From Bdellovibrio sp. ZAP7 (lineage in GTDB: Bacteria > Bdellovibrionota_B > Oligoflexia > Oligoflexales > RGVZ01), in assembly GCA_945900755.1 (NCBI GenBank), contig CAMDKS010000019.1, forward strand, positions 1-63,369: a stretch of DNA of 63,369 nucleotides, given 5' to 3'. Shown one piece after another: positions 26,822-35,127 of this stretch. Each line of letters opens with the position of its first letter. Within the stretch, counting starts at the first letter, position 1. The notes beneath the pieces are model-generated. The model worked only from the letters and a program-made list of their open reading frames with translations. It ran no database searches and had not been told where the DNA came from. Made by a program: the position numbers and the translations under genes.

Positions 26822-27130
26822 ATGTACGCAGTTATAAAAACGAGCGGTCGTCAGTGGACAGTTAAAGAAGGCGACGTTATCACGGTTAACCGCTTAGCTG
26901 CGGCTGCTGGTGAAACAGTTACTTTTGACGAAATTCTGATGGTTGGCGGAGCCAAGGTTCTTATTGGCGCACCGATTGTTCAGGGGGCAAAAGTCGCCGC
27001 AACGGTTCAAGAGCATTCAAAAGGCGAGAAAGTAACAATTCTCAAATATAAACGTCGCAAAAACTATAAGCGTATTCGCGGTCATCGACAGGCGCTTACG
27101 ACAATCCAGATCGGTAAGATCTCGGTTTAA
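26822..27130 (+). CDS. rplU: 50S ribosomal protein L21
   Basis: 102 residues, full length. Starts [20 protein letters not shown] and ends with the basic [19 protein letters not shown] block that binds 23S rRNA. GGGAG precedes the ATG. First gene of the conserved rplU-rpmA-obg order, 17 nt before rpmA. Confidence 0.98.
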   Translation: MYAVIKTSGRQWTVKEGDVITVNRLAAAAGETVTFDEILMVGGAKVLIGAPIVQGAKVAATVQEHSKGEKVTILKYKRRKNYKRIRGHRQALTTIQIGKISV

Positions 27131-27147
27131 GTTTGAAGGAGTAAACA

Positions 27148-27405
27148 ATGGCAACCAAAAAAGCTGGTGGTAGTTCTAGGAACGGTCGCGACTCTAACCC
27201 ACAGTATCGTGGCGTTAAGATGTACGGCGGACAAAAAGTCGTGTCGGGCAATATTATTGTTCGCCAAGTGGGAAGTACGTTTCACGCAGGCAATAATGTT
27301 GGCTGTGGAAGTGACTTCACATTGTTCGCTCTTGTTGATGGAGTGATTAAGTTTGAGCGCAAGGGCAAAGATCGTCAGCAGATCTCTGTAATCGCTGAAG
27401 CCTAG
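27148..27405 (+). CDS. rpmA: 50S ribosomal protein L27
   Basis: 85 residues, near the peptidyl-transferase centre. The start is [16 protein letters not shown], so the mature N-terminus is the flexible arm reaching the tRNA ends; there is no firmicute-type cleavable extension. [18 protein letters not shown] is the family signature. Ribosome site GAAGGAG before the ATG. Followed by an intrinsic terminator, so L21-L27 may be a unit of their own with read-through to obg. Confidence 0.98.
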   Translation: MATKKAGGSSRNGRDSNPQYRGVKMYGGQKVVSGNIIVRQVGSTFHAGNNVGCGSDFTLFALVDGVIKFERKGKDRQQISVIAEA

Positions 27406-27479
27406 TCGAACGGTGCAGCCTCTAGCCGATCTGAATGAGATCGAGACCAAGAGTCTGTGCCAACGAGATTGTTGAATCG

Positions 27480-27518
27480 AGCGCCTTGAGCTTAATCATA
27501 CAAGCAGAGGCGCTTTTT
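27480..27518 (+). terminator. intrinsic terminator after rpmA
   Basis: AGCGCCT (27480-27486) pairs with AGGCGCT (27508-27514), with an inner GCTT/AAGC stem, followed by five Ts. It lies 75 nt past the L27 stop and 60 nt before obg. Confidence 0.75.
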
Positions 27519-27579
27519 CATACACACGACGTGTTCAAAAAGTAAACAATGTTTAGAACATAACCCTAAGGTGCCACAC

Positions 27580-28761
27580 ATGAAGTTTATCGACACAACA
27601 GAAATTTTTGTAGCTTCGGGCAAGGGTGGTAGTGGTCTCGTTAGTTTTAAAACAGCGAGAAACATGCCGCGCCTAGGGCCTGATGGTGGCGATGGTGGGC
27701 ATGGTGGCGATATTGTTTTTACGGCTGCACCGCAGCTTAATACTCTAAGTTCTGTTCGCTATAAGTGCCGCTTCGTTGCAGAAAATGGTGTTCGTGGCGG
27801 AACGAGTGGTAAAACTGGTCGATGCGGCGAAGATTTAGAAGTGGGAGTGCCCCTTGGCACTGAAGTTTACGATTCGAAAACGGGACGTCTACTTTGCGAG
27901 ATTCTTGTTCCGGGTCAACGTGAAGTCGTAGCAGAAGGCGGTCGCCGAGGCTTTGGAAATCTCCGCTTTGTGTCGTCGACTCATCAAGCACCTGAAGACT
28001 ATGTCGCGGGACAATCTGGCCGCGAATTTGATATTAGACTTGAGCTAAAGCTACTGGCTGATGTTGGTTTAGCGGGCTTGCCGAATGCTGGTAAATCGAC
28101 TCTCTTGAGTGTCCTTTCCGCAGCGAGACCCAAAATTGCAGATTATCCTTTCACGACACTCGACCCTCAACTTGGGGTAGTGGAGTTGAAGGAACGAGGC
28201 GAATATAATTTACAGTCTTTCGTGATGGCCGATATTCCTGGTCTTATCGAGGGCGCAAGTGAGGGCAAAGGTCTTGGCCACGAGTTTCTTCGTCACCTTG
28301 AGCGCACTAAAATAATTGCTTATATTGTCGATGCATTTCCTATCGACGGCGTGGAGCCACTAGATACGTTATCTCTGCTTCAATCAGAGTTGACGGCTTA
28401 CGATAAGAAGTTGGCCGCTCACAAATCAGTCGTCGTCTTGAACAAGTGTGACCTTGCGGCCGGCGAAGAGGGCGGCGTTGAACGTTTAGCCCGTCTTAAA
28501 AAAGCAGTCGAAAAGCGTGGGCATCAAGTATTTGTCATTTCTGGCGCCACTCGCATTGGTCTTGTTGAGTTGAAGGAAGGCCTTTACGAGTTAGTTCAAG
28601 AGGAGCGTATCCGCTTTGAAGCTGAGTTGGCTGCACGACTGCCTGTGATCAAAGGATTAATGTCCGCCATTGCCTTGGGCGTTGAAGGCCACGGGATGAA
28701 AAATTTTACTCAAGCCATTAAAGACGGGCGAGCTTTTGCCTATGGGGCCCATCCTGCATGA
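27580..28761 (+). CDS. obg: GTPase Obg/CgtA
   Basis: A 393-aa ribosome-associated GTPase acting in late 50S assembly and stress control. The start chosen is the ATG at 27580 after AAGGTG; the in-frame GTG at 27571 lies inside that site. Gly-rich Obg fold at the N-terminus (GKGGSGLVSF, PDGGDGGHGGDIVF), then the GTPase domain: G1 GLPNAGKSTLL, G2 DYPFTTLDPQLG, G3 DIPGLIEGASEG, G4 NKCD, G5 VISGATRIG. About 50 residues follow G5, without the long charged tail of E. coli CgtA. It overlaps nadD by four nt. Confidence 0.97.
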   Translation: MKFIDTTEIFVASGKGGSGLVSFKTARNMPRLGPDGGDGGHGGDIVFTAAPQLNTLSSVRYKCRFVAENGVRGGTSGKTGRCGEDLEVGVPLGTEVYDSKTGRLLCEILVPGQREVVAEGGRRGFGNLRFVSSTHQAPEDYVAGQSGREFDIRLELKLLADVGLAGLPNAGKSTLLSVLSAARPKIADYPFTTLDPQLGVVELKERGEYNLQSFVMADIPGLIEGASEGKGLGHEFLRHLERTKIIAYIVDAFPIDGVEPLDTLSLLQSELTAYDKKLAAHKSVVVLNKCDLAAGEEGGVERLARLKKAVEKRGHQVFVISGATRIGLVELKEGLYELVQEERIRFEAELAARLPVIKGLMSAIALGVEGHGMKNFTQAIKDGRAFAYGAHPA

Positions 28762-29453
28762 GCCAGAATCCTGATATTATTTTCTTTGGCGGAGTCTTTG
28801 ATCCAATTCACATTGGACATATGGATGCGGTCAGGATCGTGCAAGACGAATTTCCAAAGGCCAAGATAGTTCTTGTTCCTAGTTTCGTACCGCCAATTTC
28901 CAGTGAGGAAATAAAGCCGGTGGAGACTGCCTTTGTAGACCGAGTGGCTATGTCGGTCGTGGCGTTTGACGAGTGGCCAAGAGTTAATGTTTCTTCGATC
29001 GAAGAAGAGTTAGGCGTACCAAGTTACACGCACGTGACCTTGGCAGCCCTTTCAGAAGAAAATCCAGGATCGTCCTTGGCTTGGATGATCGGGGCAGATC
29101 AGTTAGCGAATTTTTTACGTTGGAGTCAGCCAAGAAAAATATTGGAGCTTGCGTCCTTGATCGTCCTTCCGCGTCCGGCCAGTAGTCCGATGGATATTCT
29201 AGAGATTTCAAAGCAAGTGGCCTCGTCCCTGGGATTTAGTACAACTCTGGATGAAACCGAGATGCGAATTTATCTTGATGGGGCCAATTCTATTTATGTG
29301 CTAGATAAAGCTCCGACGTCGATTTCGTCAACAGAGATCAGAAAATTAGCCGCAGAGGATCTTCAAAAAATCTCCGGCAAGGTGCCGCCTGTCATTATGG
29401 ATTATATTGCGGATATTGGGCTGTATCAGCAAGGAAGCGGCATTGAAAATTAG
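28758..29453 (+). CDS. nadD: nicotinate-nucleotide adenylyltransferase
   Basis: A 231-aa nucleotidyltransferase that converts nicotinate mononucleotide to deamido-NAD in NAD synthesis. GGVFDPIHIGHMDA carries the GxFDPxHxGH ATP site, WMIGADQLANFLRWSQ the substrate-binding helix, and SISSTEIRKL the (S/T)xxxR/K motif. ATGA overlap with obg. The next gene, rsfS, starts 68 nt later, the usual order nadD-rsfS-rlmH. Confidence 0.95.
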   Translation: MSQNPDIIFFGGVFDPIHIGHMDAVRIVQDEFPKAKIVLVPSFVPPISSEEIKPVETAFVDRVAMSVVAFDEWPRVNVSSIEEELGVPSYTHVTLAALSEENPGSSLAWMIGADQLANFLRWSQPRKILELASLIVLPRPASSPMDILEISKQVASSLGFSTTLDETEMRIYLDGANSIYVLDKAPTSISSTEIRKLAAEDLQKISGKVPPVIMDYIADIGLYQQGSGIEN

Positions 29454-29521
29454 GTCGAGAGAATTAGTTTAAAGGCAATAGTACTCCGAGTTTCGGAGAA
29501 TTTTAAATAAGGTAGGTTTCC

Positions 29522-29875
29522 ATGGCGAACTATAATGAACTAGGGCAAATTGCGGCATCAGCGGCAGTAGACAAAAAATCCAGCCGAATTTCTCTAATGG
29601 ATGTACATGGATTAACTGACATGTGTGACATCGTTCTAATATGCTCGGCCGAGAATGAAAAGCAATCGGCCGCCATTGCGGATGCGATTGAGGATCATTG
29701 CAAAAAAGTTGCAGGCGTAAAGCCTTATGTTGTCGAAGGAAAGCAAGTGGGAAACTGGATCCTCATGGATTACGGATCACTCATTGTACATATATTCCTC
29801 GCGGCAGCACGGGATTATTATGCACTTGATTCGCTTTGGCCGTTGGCAAAATCTATTCCTGTCAAAAGTTCTTGA
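29522..29875 (+). CDS. rsfS: ribosome silencing factor
   Basis: 117 residues. Binds L14 on the large subunit and blocks subunit joining when nutrients are low. Conserved stations: MDVHGLTDMCDIVLICSAEN, the KPYVVEGKQVGNWILMDYGS stretch and VHIFLAAARDYYALDSLWP. Starts 12 nt before rlmH after its stop, so translationally linked. Confidence 0.94.
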   Translation: MANYNELGQIAASAAVDKKSSRISLMDVHGLTDMCDIVLICSAENEKQSAAIADAIEDHCKKVAGVKPYVVEGKQVGNWILMDYGSLIVHIFLAAARDYYALDSLWPLAKSIPVKSS

Positions 29876-29886
29876 ACTGAGCCGTT

Positions 29887-30348
29887 GTGAAGCTTCAAGT
29901 CATTCGCACGGGCAAAGTCTCACAAACTAGCATGATTCCTCTTGTGGCCGATTACCGCAAGCGGATCGGTGCATTTTTGCGCGCAGAAGATTCTGAAATT
30001 AAGCCTGATGCGAACCGCGACAAACGAAATGCGAGCAAAAATTCGCAACCGATTTATAGCCCGTCGGTGGGCGAGTATTTAGTTTTATTAGACGAGCGCG
30101 GCAAACAATTTAGTTCCCAGCAGCTTGCAAAATCAATGCAGGGCTGGCTCGACGATCCAAGAATTAAGACGCTTAGTTTCCTAATAGGTCCGCCGTATGG
30201 CTTTGATGATGCCACGCGCGCGTCGGCCTCGGAAACGTGGTCTCTGTCGGCCATGACGATTCCGAGTGATTTCGCCTGGCTGTTAGTCTGGGAACAACTA
30301 TACCGATCGATGACTATTCTCAAGGGAATGCCCTATCATCATGACTAG
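29887..30348 (+). CDS. rlmH: 23S rRNA pseudouridine-1915 N3-methyltransferase
   Basis: A 153-aa SPOUT methyltransferase. The trefoil-knot SAM site is read from SFLIGPPYGFDD and the C-terminal LLVWEQLYRSMTILKGMPYHHD, which is the most conserved part of RlmH. GTG start. Position directly after rsfS is the usual one. Confidence 0.95.
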   Translation: MKLQVIRTGKVSQTSMIPLVADYRKRIGAFLRAEDSEIKPDANRDKRNASKNSQPIYSPSVGEYLVLLDERGKQFSSQQLAKSMQGWLDDPRIKTLSFLIGPPYGFDDATRASASETWSLSAMTIPSDFAWLLVWEQLYRSMTILKGMPYHHD

Positions 30349-30411
30349 TGCTCTGCCTGTACACGTCAACGCCAATGGATGACGGTGGCGGTGTTGTGAT
30401 ACACCTGCCCA

Positions 30412-31110
30412 ATGATTTGTACTCTTTGTGAAATAATGCTGCCACGCTTTGTGTTGCCTCCTGCCGTCTGCTTCGAGTGTGAGGCGGAGGTTTTAGCGTG
30501 TGCGATATTGCACACAGAGAAATTTGGCGAGAACAATGTATTCGTCATTTTTGAATACGAAAATTTCGTAAGAGAGTTGGTTGTACGCGCAAAAATAAAG
30601 AACGATGTTGTCGCCCTGGGATTTATTTTAAAATATCTGACGCAGTGCGCGCAAGAAACCATCGCAAAATTTGACGACTCCTCGACACTTGTCGTTCCTG
30701 CGCCGCCAAGTTTTTGGGGACGAATGCGTGGCCGATTTGACCTCGCACAAATGGCAGCTTTGACGCTTTTTTCTCATGCCGACGTTTTTACTGGGGTTTT
30801 GCCAGGAACACTGCTTAGGCCAAAGCGGGCAGGTCGGAATATAGAAAATGCACACAAAGGCATTGCTAAATTAGAATCTTTAATGAATTTTAATAAAACT
30901 AAAGAAATGGCCAGGCTGCTCGAGCGAATTTCTAGGGCCAAACGTGTGCTTGTAGTTGACGATGTCATGACAACGGGTTTCACTATGAAGACCCTAATCG
31001 ACCAGCTTAAGATGCTTGGCGCTCAGTCTGTGGACGGGCTGGTGTTGGCCTCATCCGCTGGTGCCAATGGTGACGGGTTGAATGATTGGTTAGACGATGA
31101 GTTGGATTAA
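30412..31110 (+). CDS. ComF family phosphoribosyltransferase-like protein
   Basis: 232 aa. An N-terminal Cys pair set (CTLC...CFEC) forms the small zinc finger of ComF proteins. The PRPP-binding motif VLVVDDVMTTGFTMKTLI is intact. Between them LVVPAPPSFWGRMRGRFDLAQMAAL replaces the usual (V/I)P(V/M)P...R.RGFNQ(A/S)..LA, recognisably the same element. The role in DNA uptake is shown for some ComF homologues only. No clear ribosome site before the ATG; it may be coupled to rlmH by read-through (63-nt gap). Confidence 0.85.
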   Translation: MICTLCEIMLPRFVLPPAVCFECEAEVLACAILHTEKFGENNVFVIFEYENFVRELVVRAKIKNDVVALGFILKYLTQCAQETIAKFDDSSTLVVPAPPSFWGRMRGRFDLAQMAALTLFSHADVFTGVLPGTLLRPKRAGRNIENAHKGIAKLESLMNFNKTKEMARLLERISRAKRVLVVDDVMTTGFTMKTLIDQLKMLGAQSVDGLVLASSAGANGDGLNDWLDDELD

Positions 31111-31144
31111 ATTCCTGAAACGCTAATATGAGGTTGAGAAGTCT

Positions 31145-33994
31145 ATGACGATGCTTGAAATAACTATGTCACCAAATTCTGTTGTGAAGGCGGTTGTACC
31201 TGCCGCGCCGTGGGACGACGCGAAACTCACGCCTATGCTTCGCCAATATTATGAGATCAAACGTACCGTGTCTGATGCCATTGTGTTTTTTCGCATGGGA
31301 GACTTCTTCGAGATCTTTGGCGCCGATGCCGAAGAGGTTGCGCCAAAATTAGATATCGTTTTGACCGCGCGCGAAAAGGGCGATCACACAAAAATTCCCT
31401 TTTGTGGCGTCCCGCATCACAGTGCAAAAGTGTACTGGCTTAAATTGGTAAAGCTTGGCTACAAGGTCGCAATTTGTGAGCAATTGGAGAGTGCCTCCGA
31501 AGCCAAAGGATTAGTGCGACGGGGTGTGACGCGAGTATACACGCCCGGTAGCATGGATGAACTCGAAGGTTTAGCGCAAGACATGCCCAATTATCTGTTG
31601 GCGTGGATGGATATTCCTGGCCGTGACGAAGAGGTTTTGGCGGCCGTTGATGTGTCCACAGGAGAATTCCGAGTGGGAGCTATCCAGCGAGGAGAACTCC
31701 TTCAATATGTTCGCCAATTTAATCCTTCGGAAATATTGGTGCGCAGGTTTGCCGTGCCCATCGTGCAAAAGGGAATAGAATCGTGGACCAAAGAGCATCA
31801 AATTCGCATTGATATTTTGCCGGAATCACCGATGAAAGACGAGGCTCTGCAAAGAGAGATGTTGGCTAGAGCATTCGGGGGCGCAGATTTAGCCGATCAA
31901 AATTGTGGAGTCGTAGCGGGCGGCGGCGCCTTGGTGTCGGCAGTACTAGCCTACCTTGAAAGTTTAAGTGCGTCGACGAATCAGTTTATGCGCATTGAAC
32001 CGCTTGAAGAGGCCGATTCCATTGCACTCTCGGAGACGGTCATCAGAGACTTGGAAATATTTGAGACCAGTCGCCGCCGTCAAACCGATGGAAGTTTAGC
32101 GCGCGTCATAGACCGTACCTTAACACCAATGGGGGCGAGAGCCTTTAGGCATTCGCTCGCACATCCGTTGGTTCGAGCAAACTCCGTTTCAGCCCGACAC
32201 AATGCGGTTGGGGAGTTGGTAGCTGCGGGCGAGGTCAGTCTTTTAAGTTTGCGTGCAGAGCTAAAAAATACCGCTGATATAGCTCGTTTGTCGACGAGAA
32301 TCCTTGCAGGATCTGCAAGCCCGCATGAGCTTTCGTTGGTGCGCAGTTCGTTGATGAAGGCAAATGTGATTTCACCAAAGATTTTGGAAATTGCACAATC
32401 GCCCTCAGCTTTGGCGGGGATCGCTGTTAATCTCGTCGCCGCTTCCGAAGCGATGATCATTCTGGATGACGTGATGATAGATTTTCCTGAAGGTCTGGGC
32501 ACCGGTCGAGGTGTGTTTAGAGTTGGGTATGATCAATTTCTTGATGAGAAAAACAAACTCGCCATAAGTGGTGAGGAGAGAATTGCCCAGTACGAAGCGA
32601 CTCTTCGCGAGCAAACCGGAATTTCTAGTCTCAAAATTAAATCTCACAAGTCTTATGGTTTACTGCTAGAGGTGACAAAGTCGAATTTGTCACGAGTGCC
32701 ATCGTCGTTTATTCGTCGCCAAACCATGACCAATGGTGAGCGTTACACAACCATTGAACTGAAGGACCTAGACGAAGACTTGTCCAGTGCTACGGACCAA
32801 GCGATTGCTCGCGAAAATCGCCTTTATCAAGAATTACTTGAAAAGCTTCGGCCGTCACGCGACGGTTTGATGAATGTGGCACGAGCGATCGGTGAGCTCG
32901 ACATGTTGCAGGGGTTTGCTTGGCTGGCACTCAAAGAAAATTATGTGCGCCCGACCCTTACAGATCGTCCCCGACGATTGACACTTAAATCATGTCGGCA
33001 TCCGGTCGTGGAGAAATTTGTTGGACGCCATGATTTCGTTGCAAATGATGTCATGATGAATGAGGGAAAAAGTCAGCTGTTGATTACGGGGCCAAACATG
33101 GCAGGGAAATCGACAGTCATGCGTCAAACGGCCATCGCGGCTATTTTGTGTCAGGCTGGTTCGTGGGTTCCTGCCCATGACGCTGAGATGCCAATATTCG
33201 ATCGTATTTTTACGCGAGTGGGTGCAAGCGATGATCTGAGTCGAGGTCAATCTACGTTTATGGTTGAAATGAGCGAAGCGGCTGAAATTCTGCGGCAGGC
33301 GACGTCACGAAGTCTCGTGATTTTAGACGAGGTCGGACGGGGTACCTCTACAACGGACGGATTGGCTATTGCGGCCAGTATCCTTGAGGATTTGGCTGAT
33401 CGGGTGGGCTGTTTTACTATGTTTGCAACACACTACCATGAGCTGGTACCCATGATGGCGACTCGTAAAAACGTCGTGCCGATGCAAACAGAGGTGATTG
33501 AAAAAAATGATGGAATTGTTTTTACGCACCGATTAATTGGGGGTGCATCAGCCAGTTCCTTTGGAATTGAGGTTGCAAAACTTGCGGGAGTGCCAACTCA
33601 TGTTATTGAGAAGGCGAAGGCCCATCTGCTCGCCTCACAGGCGAGAGAGTTGAGTGAGAAACTAGACGTGAAATCAAGTTCAGTCGTTTACGATGGGGCG
33701 GAGCCTGTCCAGGCAGTGCCGGTTGTTGGTCCCTCAGTTGAGTGCATTGACACAGTTGTTGCCCCAACGAAGGTGCAAAAGGGATTGTTTGGCTTGTCTG
33801 CTGATATGGAATCAGTGGTTTCTTTTGGTGCCGGTGGCCATTCTGGGCTCAGTCGAGTGGTGTCGAGGCTTGAGGGCATCAAGATTCATAGGACCACGCC
33901 ACTTCAAGCCCTTAATATTATTAACGAACTAAAATCGATGTTGATTCCTGTGCAACATCGTGGTTTATTCGAAGATGAAATTCAGCATCAGTAG
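31145..33994 (+). CDS. mutS: DNA mismatch repair protein MutS
   Basis: 949 residues, about 95 longer than E. coli MutS. Mismatch-recognition domain at the N-terminus with FFRMGDFFEIFG (the Phe-x-Glu motif as FFE) and IPFCGVPHHSA. The ATPase domain near residue 640 has the P-loop GPNMAGKSTVMRQTA, LSRGQSTFMVEM and DEVGRGTSTTDGLAIA. The C-terminal region is extended (about 110 residues past the ATPase) with a TPLQALNIINELKSML dimerization-type helix. Two ATGs compete for the start six nt apart (31145, 31151). Confidence 0.97.
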   Translation: MTMLEITMSPNSVVKAVVPAAPWDDAKLTPMLRQYYEIKRTVSDAIVFFRMGDFFEIFGADAEEVAPKLDIVLTAREKGDHTKIPFCGVPHHSAKVYWLKLVKLGYKVAICEQLESASEAKGLVRRGVTRVYTPGSMDELEGLAQDMPNYLLAWMDIPGRDEEVLAAVDVSTGEFRVGAIQRGELLQYVRQFNPSEILVRRFAVPIVQKGIESWTKEHQIRIDILPESPMKDEALQREMLARAFGGADLADQNCGVVAGGGALVSAVLAYLESLSASTNQFMRIEPLEEADSIALSETVIRDLEIFETSRRRQTDGSLARVIDRTLTPMGARAFRHSLAHPLVRANSVSARHNAVGELVAAGEVSLLSLRAELKNTADIARLSTRILAGSASPHELSLVRSSLMKANVISPKILEIAQSPSALAGIAVNLVAASEAMIILDDVMIDFPEGLGTGRGVFRVGYDQFLDEKNKLAISGEERIAQYEATLREQTGISSLKIKSHKSYGLLLEVTKSNLSRVPSSFIRRQTMTNGERYTTIELKDLDEDLSSATDQAIARENRLYQELLEKLRPSRDGLMNVARAIGELDMLQGFAWLALKENYVRPTLTDRPRRLTLKSCRHPVVEKFVGRHDFVANDVMMNEGKSQLLITGPNMAGKSTVMRQTAIAAILCQAGSWVPAHDAEMPIFDRIFTRVGASDDLSRGQSTFMVEMSEAAEILRQATSRSLVILDEVGRGTSTTDGLAIAASILEDLADRVGCFTMFATHYHELVPMMATRKNVVPMQTEVIEKNDGIVFTHRLIGGASASSFGIEVAKLAGVPTHVIEKAKAHLLASQARELSEKLDVKSSSVVYDGAEPVQAVPVVGPSVECIDTVVAPTKVQKGLFGLSADMESVVSFGAGGHSGLSRVVSRLEGIKIHRTTPLQALNIINELKSMLIPVQHRGLFEDEIQHQ

Positions 33995-34111
33995 GGAATT
34001 GTTCGGTCAGTGCTTGCCTTGAAGGTAAGGCGTAGGTATATTCTTTCTCTAGTTTTCCCGTTTAATGTTGATGATAGATCGCAAAAATTGAGAGCGTCAA
34101 AGGGGAGTAAA

Positions 34112-34975
34112 ATGGCTAAGGCAAAACCAAAGAAGTCACCGGCTAAAGCAAAACCGGCTAAAGCAAAACCGGCTAAAGCAAAAGTAATTTTAGCTAAGGT
34201 TAAAAAGGCTCCGCCGTCGCCCTCGAAAAAGGGCATCAAATCTGTTTTTAAGGCTCTAAAAGCATTTGTGACGCCTAAAAAAGCAGTCGTTCCGACAGCT
34301 AAAGACAAGACCCCAGCGTCGAAAGTTAAAGTGGCTCCCGTTGCAGCACCAAAGGTAGAGGCTGCTCCTAAGCCCACCGGCGATGTGTTAGGGCTGAAAG
34401 CAAAGACAGGACAAGTAGTCTTAGGTGGAGTTGCAGCCTTAAAGGTCCCGGCAAAGACTTTGCTTAAATTGATTGCGATTCCTATTCCCGATGAAGTTAG
34501 AGGCCTCTCACCAAAGGCTCCGGTTGTGGATCATTCCGAGGACGTGACTCCTCGTGCCACTCATCAAAGTGACCTTTTCACACAGTCCGAAATGACTGCG
34601 TTTCTCTCTACTTTGCAGGCCGAACGCCAGTCATTACTCAACAAGGCTAGGGCGGCTGTTGAGGGCGGTAATATCGCATTGGACAAAGATGAAATGTATG
34701 ATGAAGTGGATTTGGCCTCGGCCACGGTCGACCAGAATCTGACGTTTCGCCTCCTTGACCGTGACCGAAAGCTATTGGGCGAAATTGATCATGCCATTCA
34801 AAAAATTGAAACGGGCGAATTTGGCTACTGTGAGGGCACTTATGAGCCCATTCCAAAGCGTCGTCTAGAACTCCGCCCATGGTGCCGCCACAGCGTTAAG
34901 TATAAGGAGCAATTGGAGAAATTAGAGAAATCCGGTCGCGGCCTTGTCGATGAAGACGCTGAGCTTTTGGATTGA
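34112..34975 (+). CDS. DksA/TraR-like protein lacking the zinc cysteines
   Basis: 287 aa. The start chosen is the ATG at 34112 after GGGGAG; the open frame upstream has no ribosome site. Residues 1-85 are Lys/Ala/Pro-rich with three KPAKA repeats, a basic histone-like tail. Residues about 150-235 form the DksA coiled coil; its tip reads DEVDLA (Asp197, Asp200, Ala202), matching the DxxDxA tip of DksA that enters the RNA polymerase channel. The zinc module is degenerate: only Cys240 is at a canonical position; the other three hold Thr243, Ser261 and Tyr264, while RLELRP between them is kept. Probably an RNA-polymerase-binding regulator that does not need zinc. Followed by a strong terminator. 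Confidence 0.8.
   Translation: MAKAKPKKSPAKAKPAKAKPAKAKVILAKVKKAPPSPSKKGIKSVFKALKAFVTPKKAVVPTAKDKTPASKVKVAPVAAPKVEAAPKPTGDVLGLKAKTGQVVLGGVAALKVPAKTLLKLIAIPIPDEVRGLSPKAPVVDHSEDVTPRATHQSDLFTQSEMTAFLSTLQAERQSLLNKARAAVEGGNIALDKDEMYDEVDLASATVDQNLTFRLLDRDRKLLGEIDHAIQKIETGEFGYCEGTYEPIPKRRLELRPWCRHSVKYKEQLEKLEKSGRGLVDEDAELLD
34139..34183 (+). repeat. three tandem 15-bp repeats in the DksA-like gene
   Basis: CCGGCTAAAGCAAAA occurs three times in a row with no mismatch, each coding for PAKAK. Because the unit is five codons, gain or loss of a copy keeps the frame and only changes the length of the basic tail. Confidence 0.9.
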
Positions 34976-35004
34976 TTCCGTGAAATTCTAGCAAATCGCT
35001 ACTT

Positions 35005-35028
35005 AACCGTCTTAGGGCGGTTTTTTTT
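35005..35028 (+). terminator. intrinsic terminator after the DksA-like gene
   Basis: AACCGTC (35005-35011) pairs with GGCGGTT (35016-35022) around a TTAG loop, followed by eight Ts. Located 30 nt past the stop codon. Confidence 0.85.
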
Positions 35029-35127
35029 GCAATCCCTGTGGCTATTTTTTGAGCATTTAGGTATAAGGGGCTCCCGTTAATAGGAACCATTAGGCTCAAG
35101 CCTAGGAATGAAAAGGACTCGGCAATT

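Noticed and set aside
33988-34377. 129-codon minus-strand frame opposite the DksA-like gene
   Set aside because: It is the complement of the Lys/Ala-rich tail, giving Leu/Phe/Ala repeats; the plus-strand gene has the ribosome site and a conserved domain.
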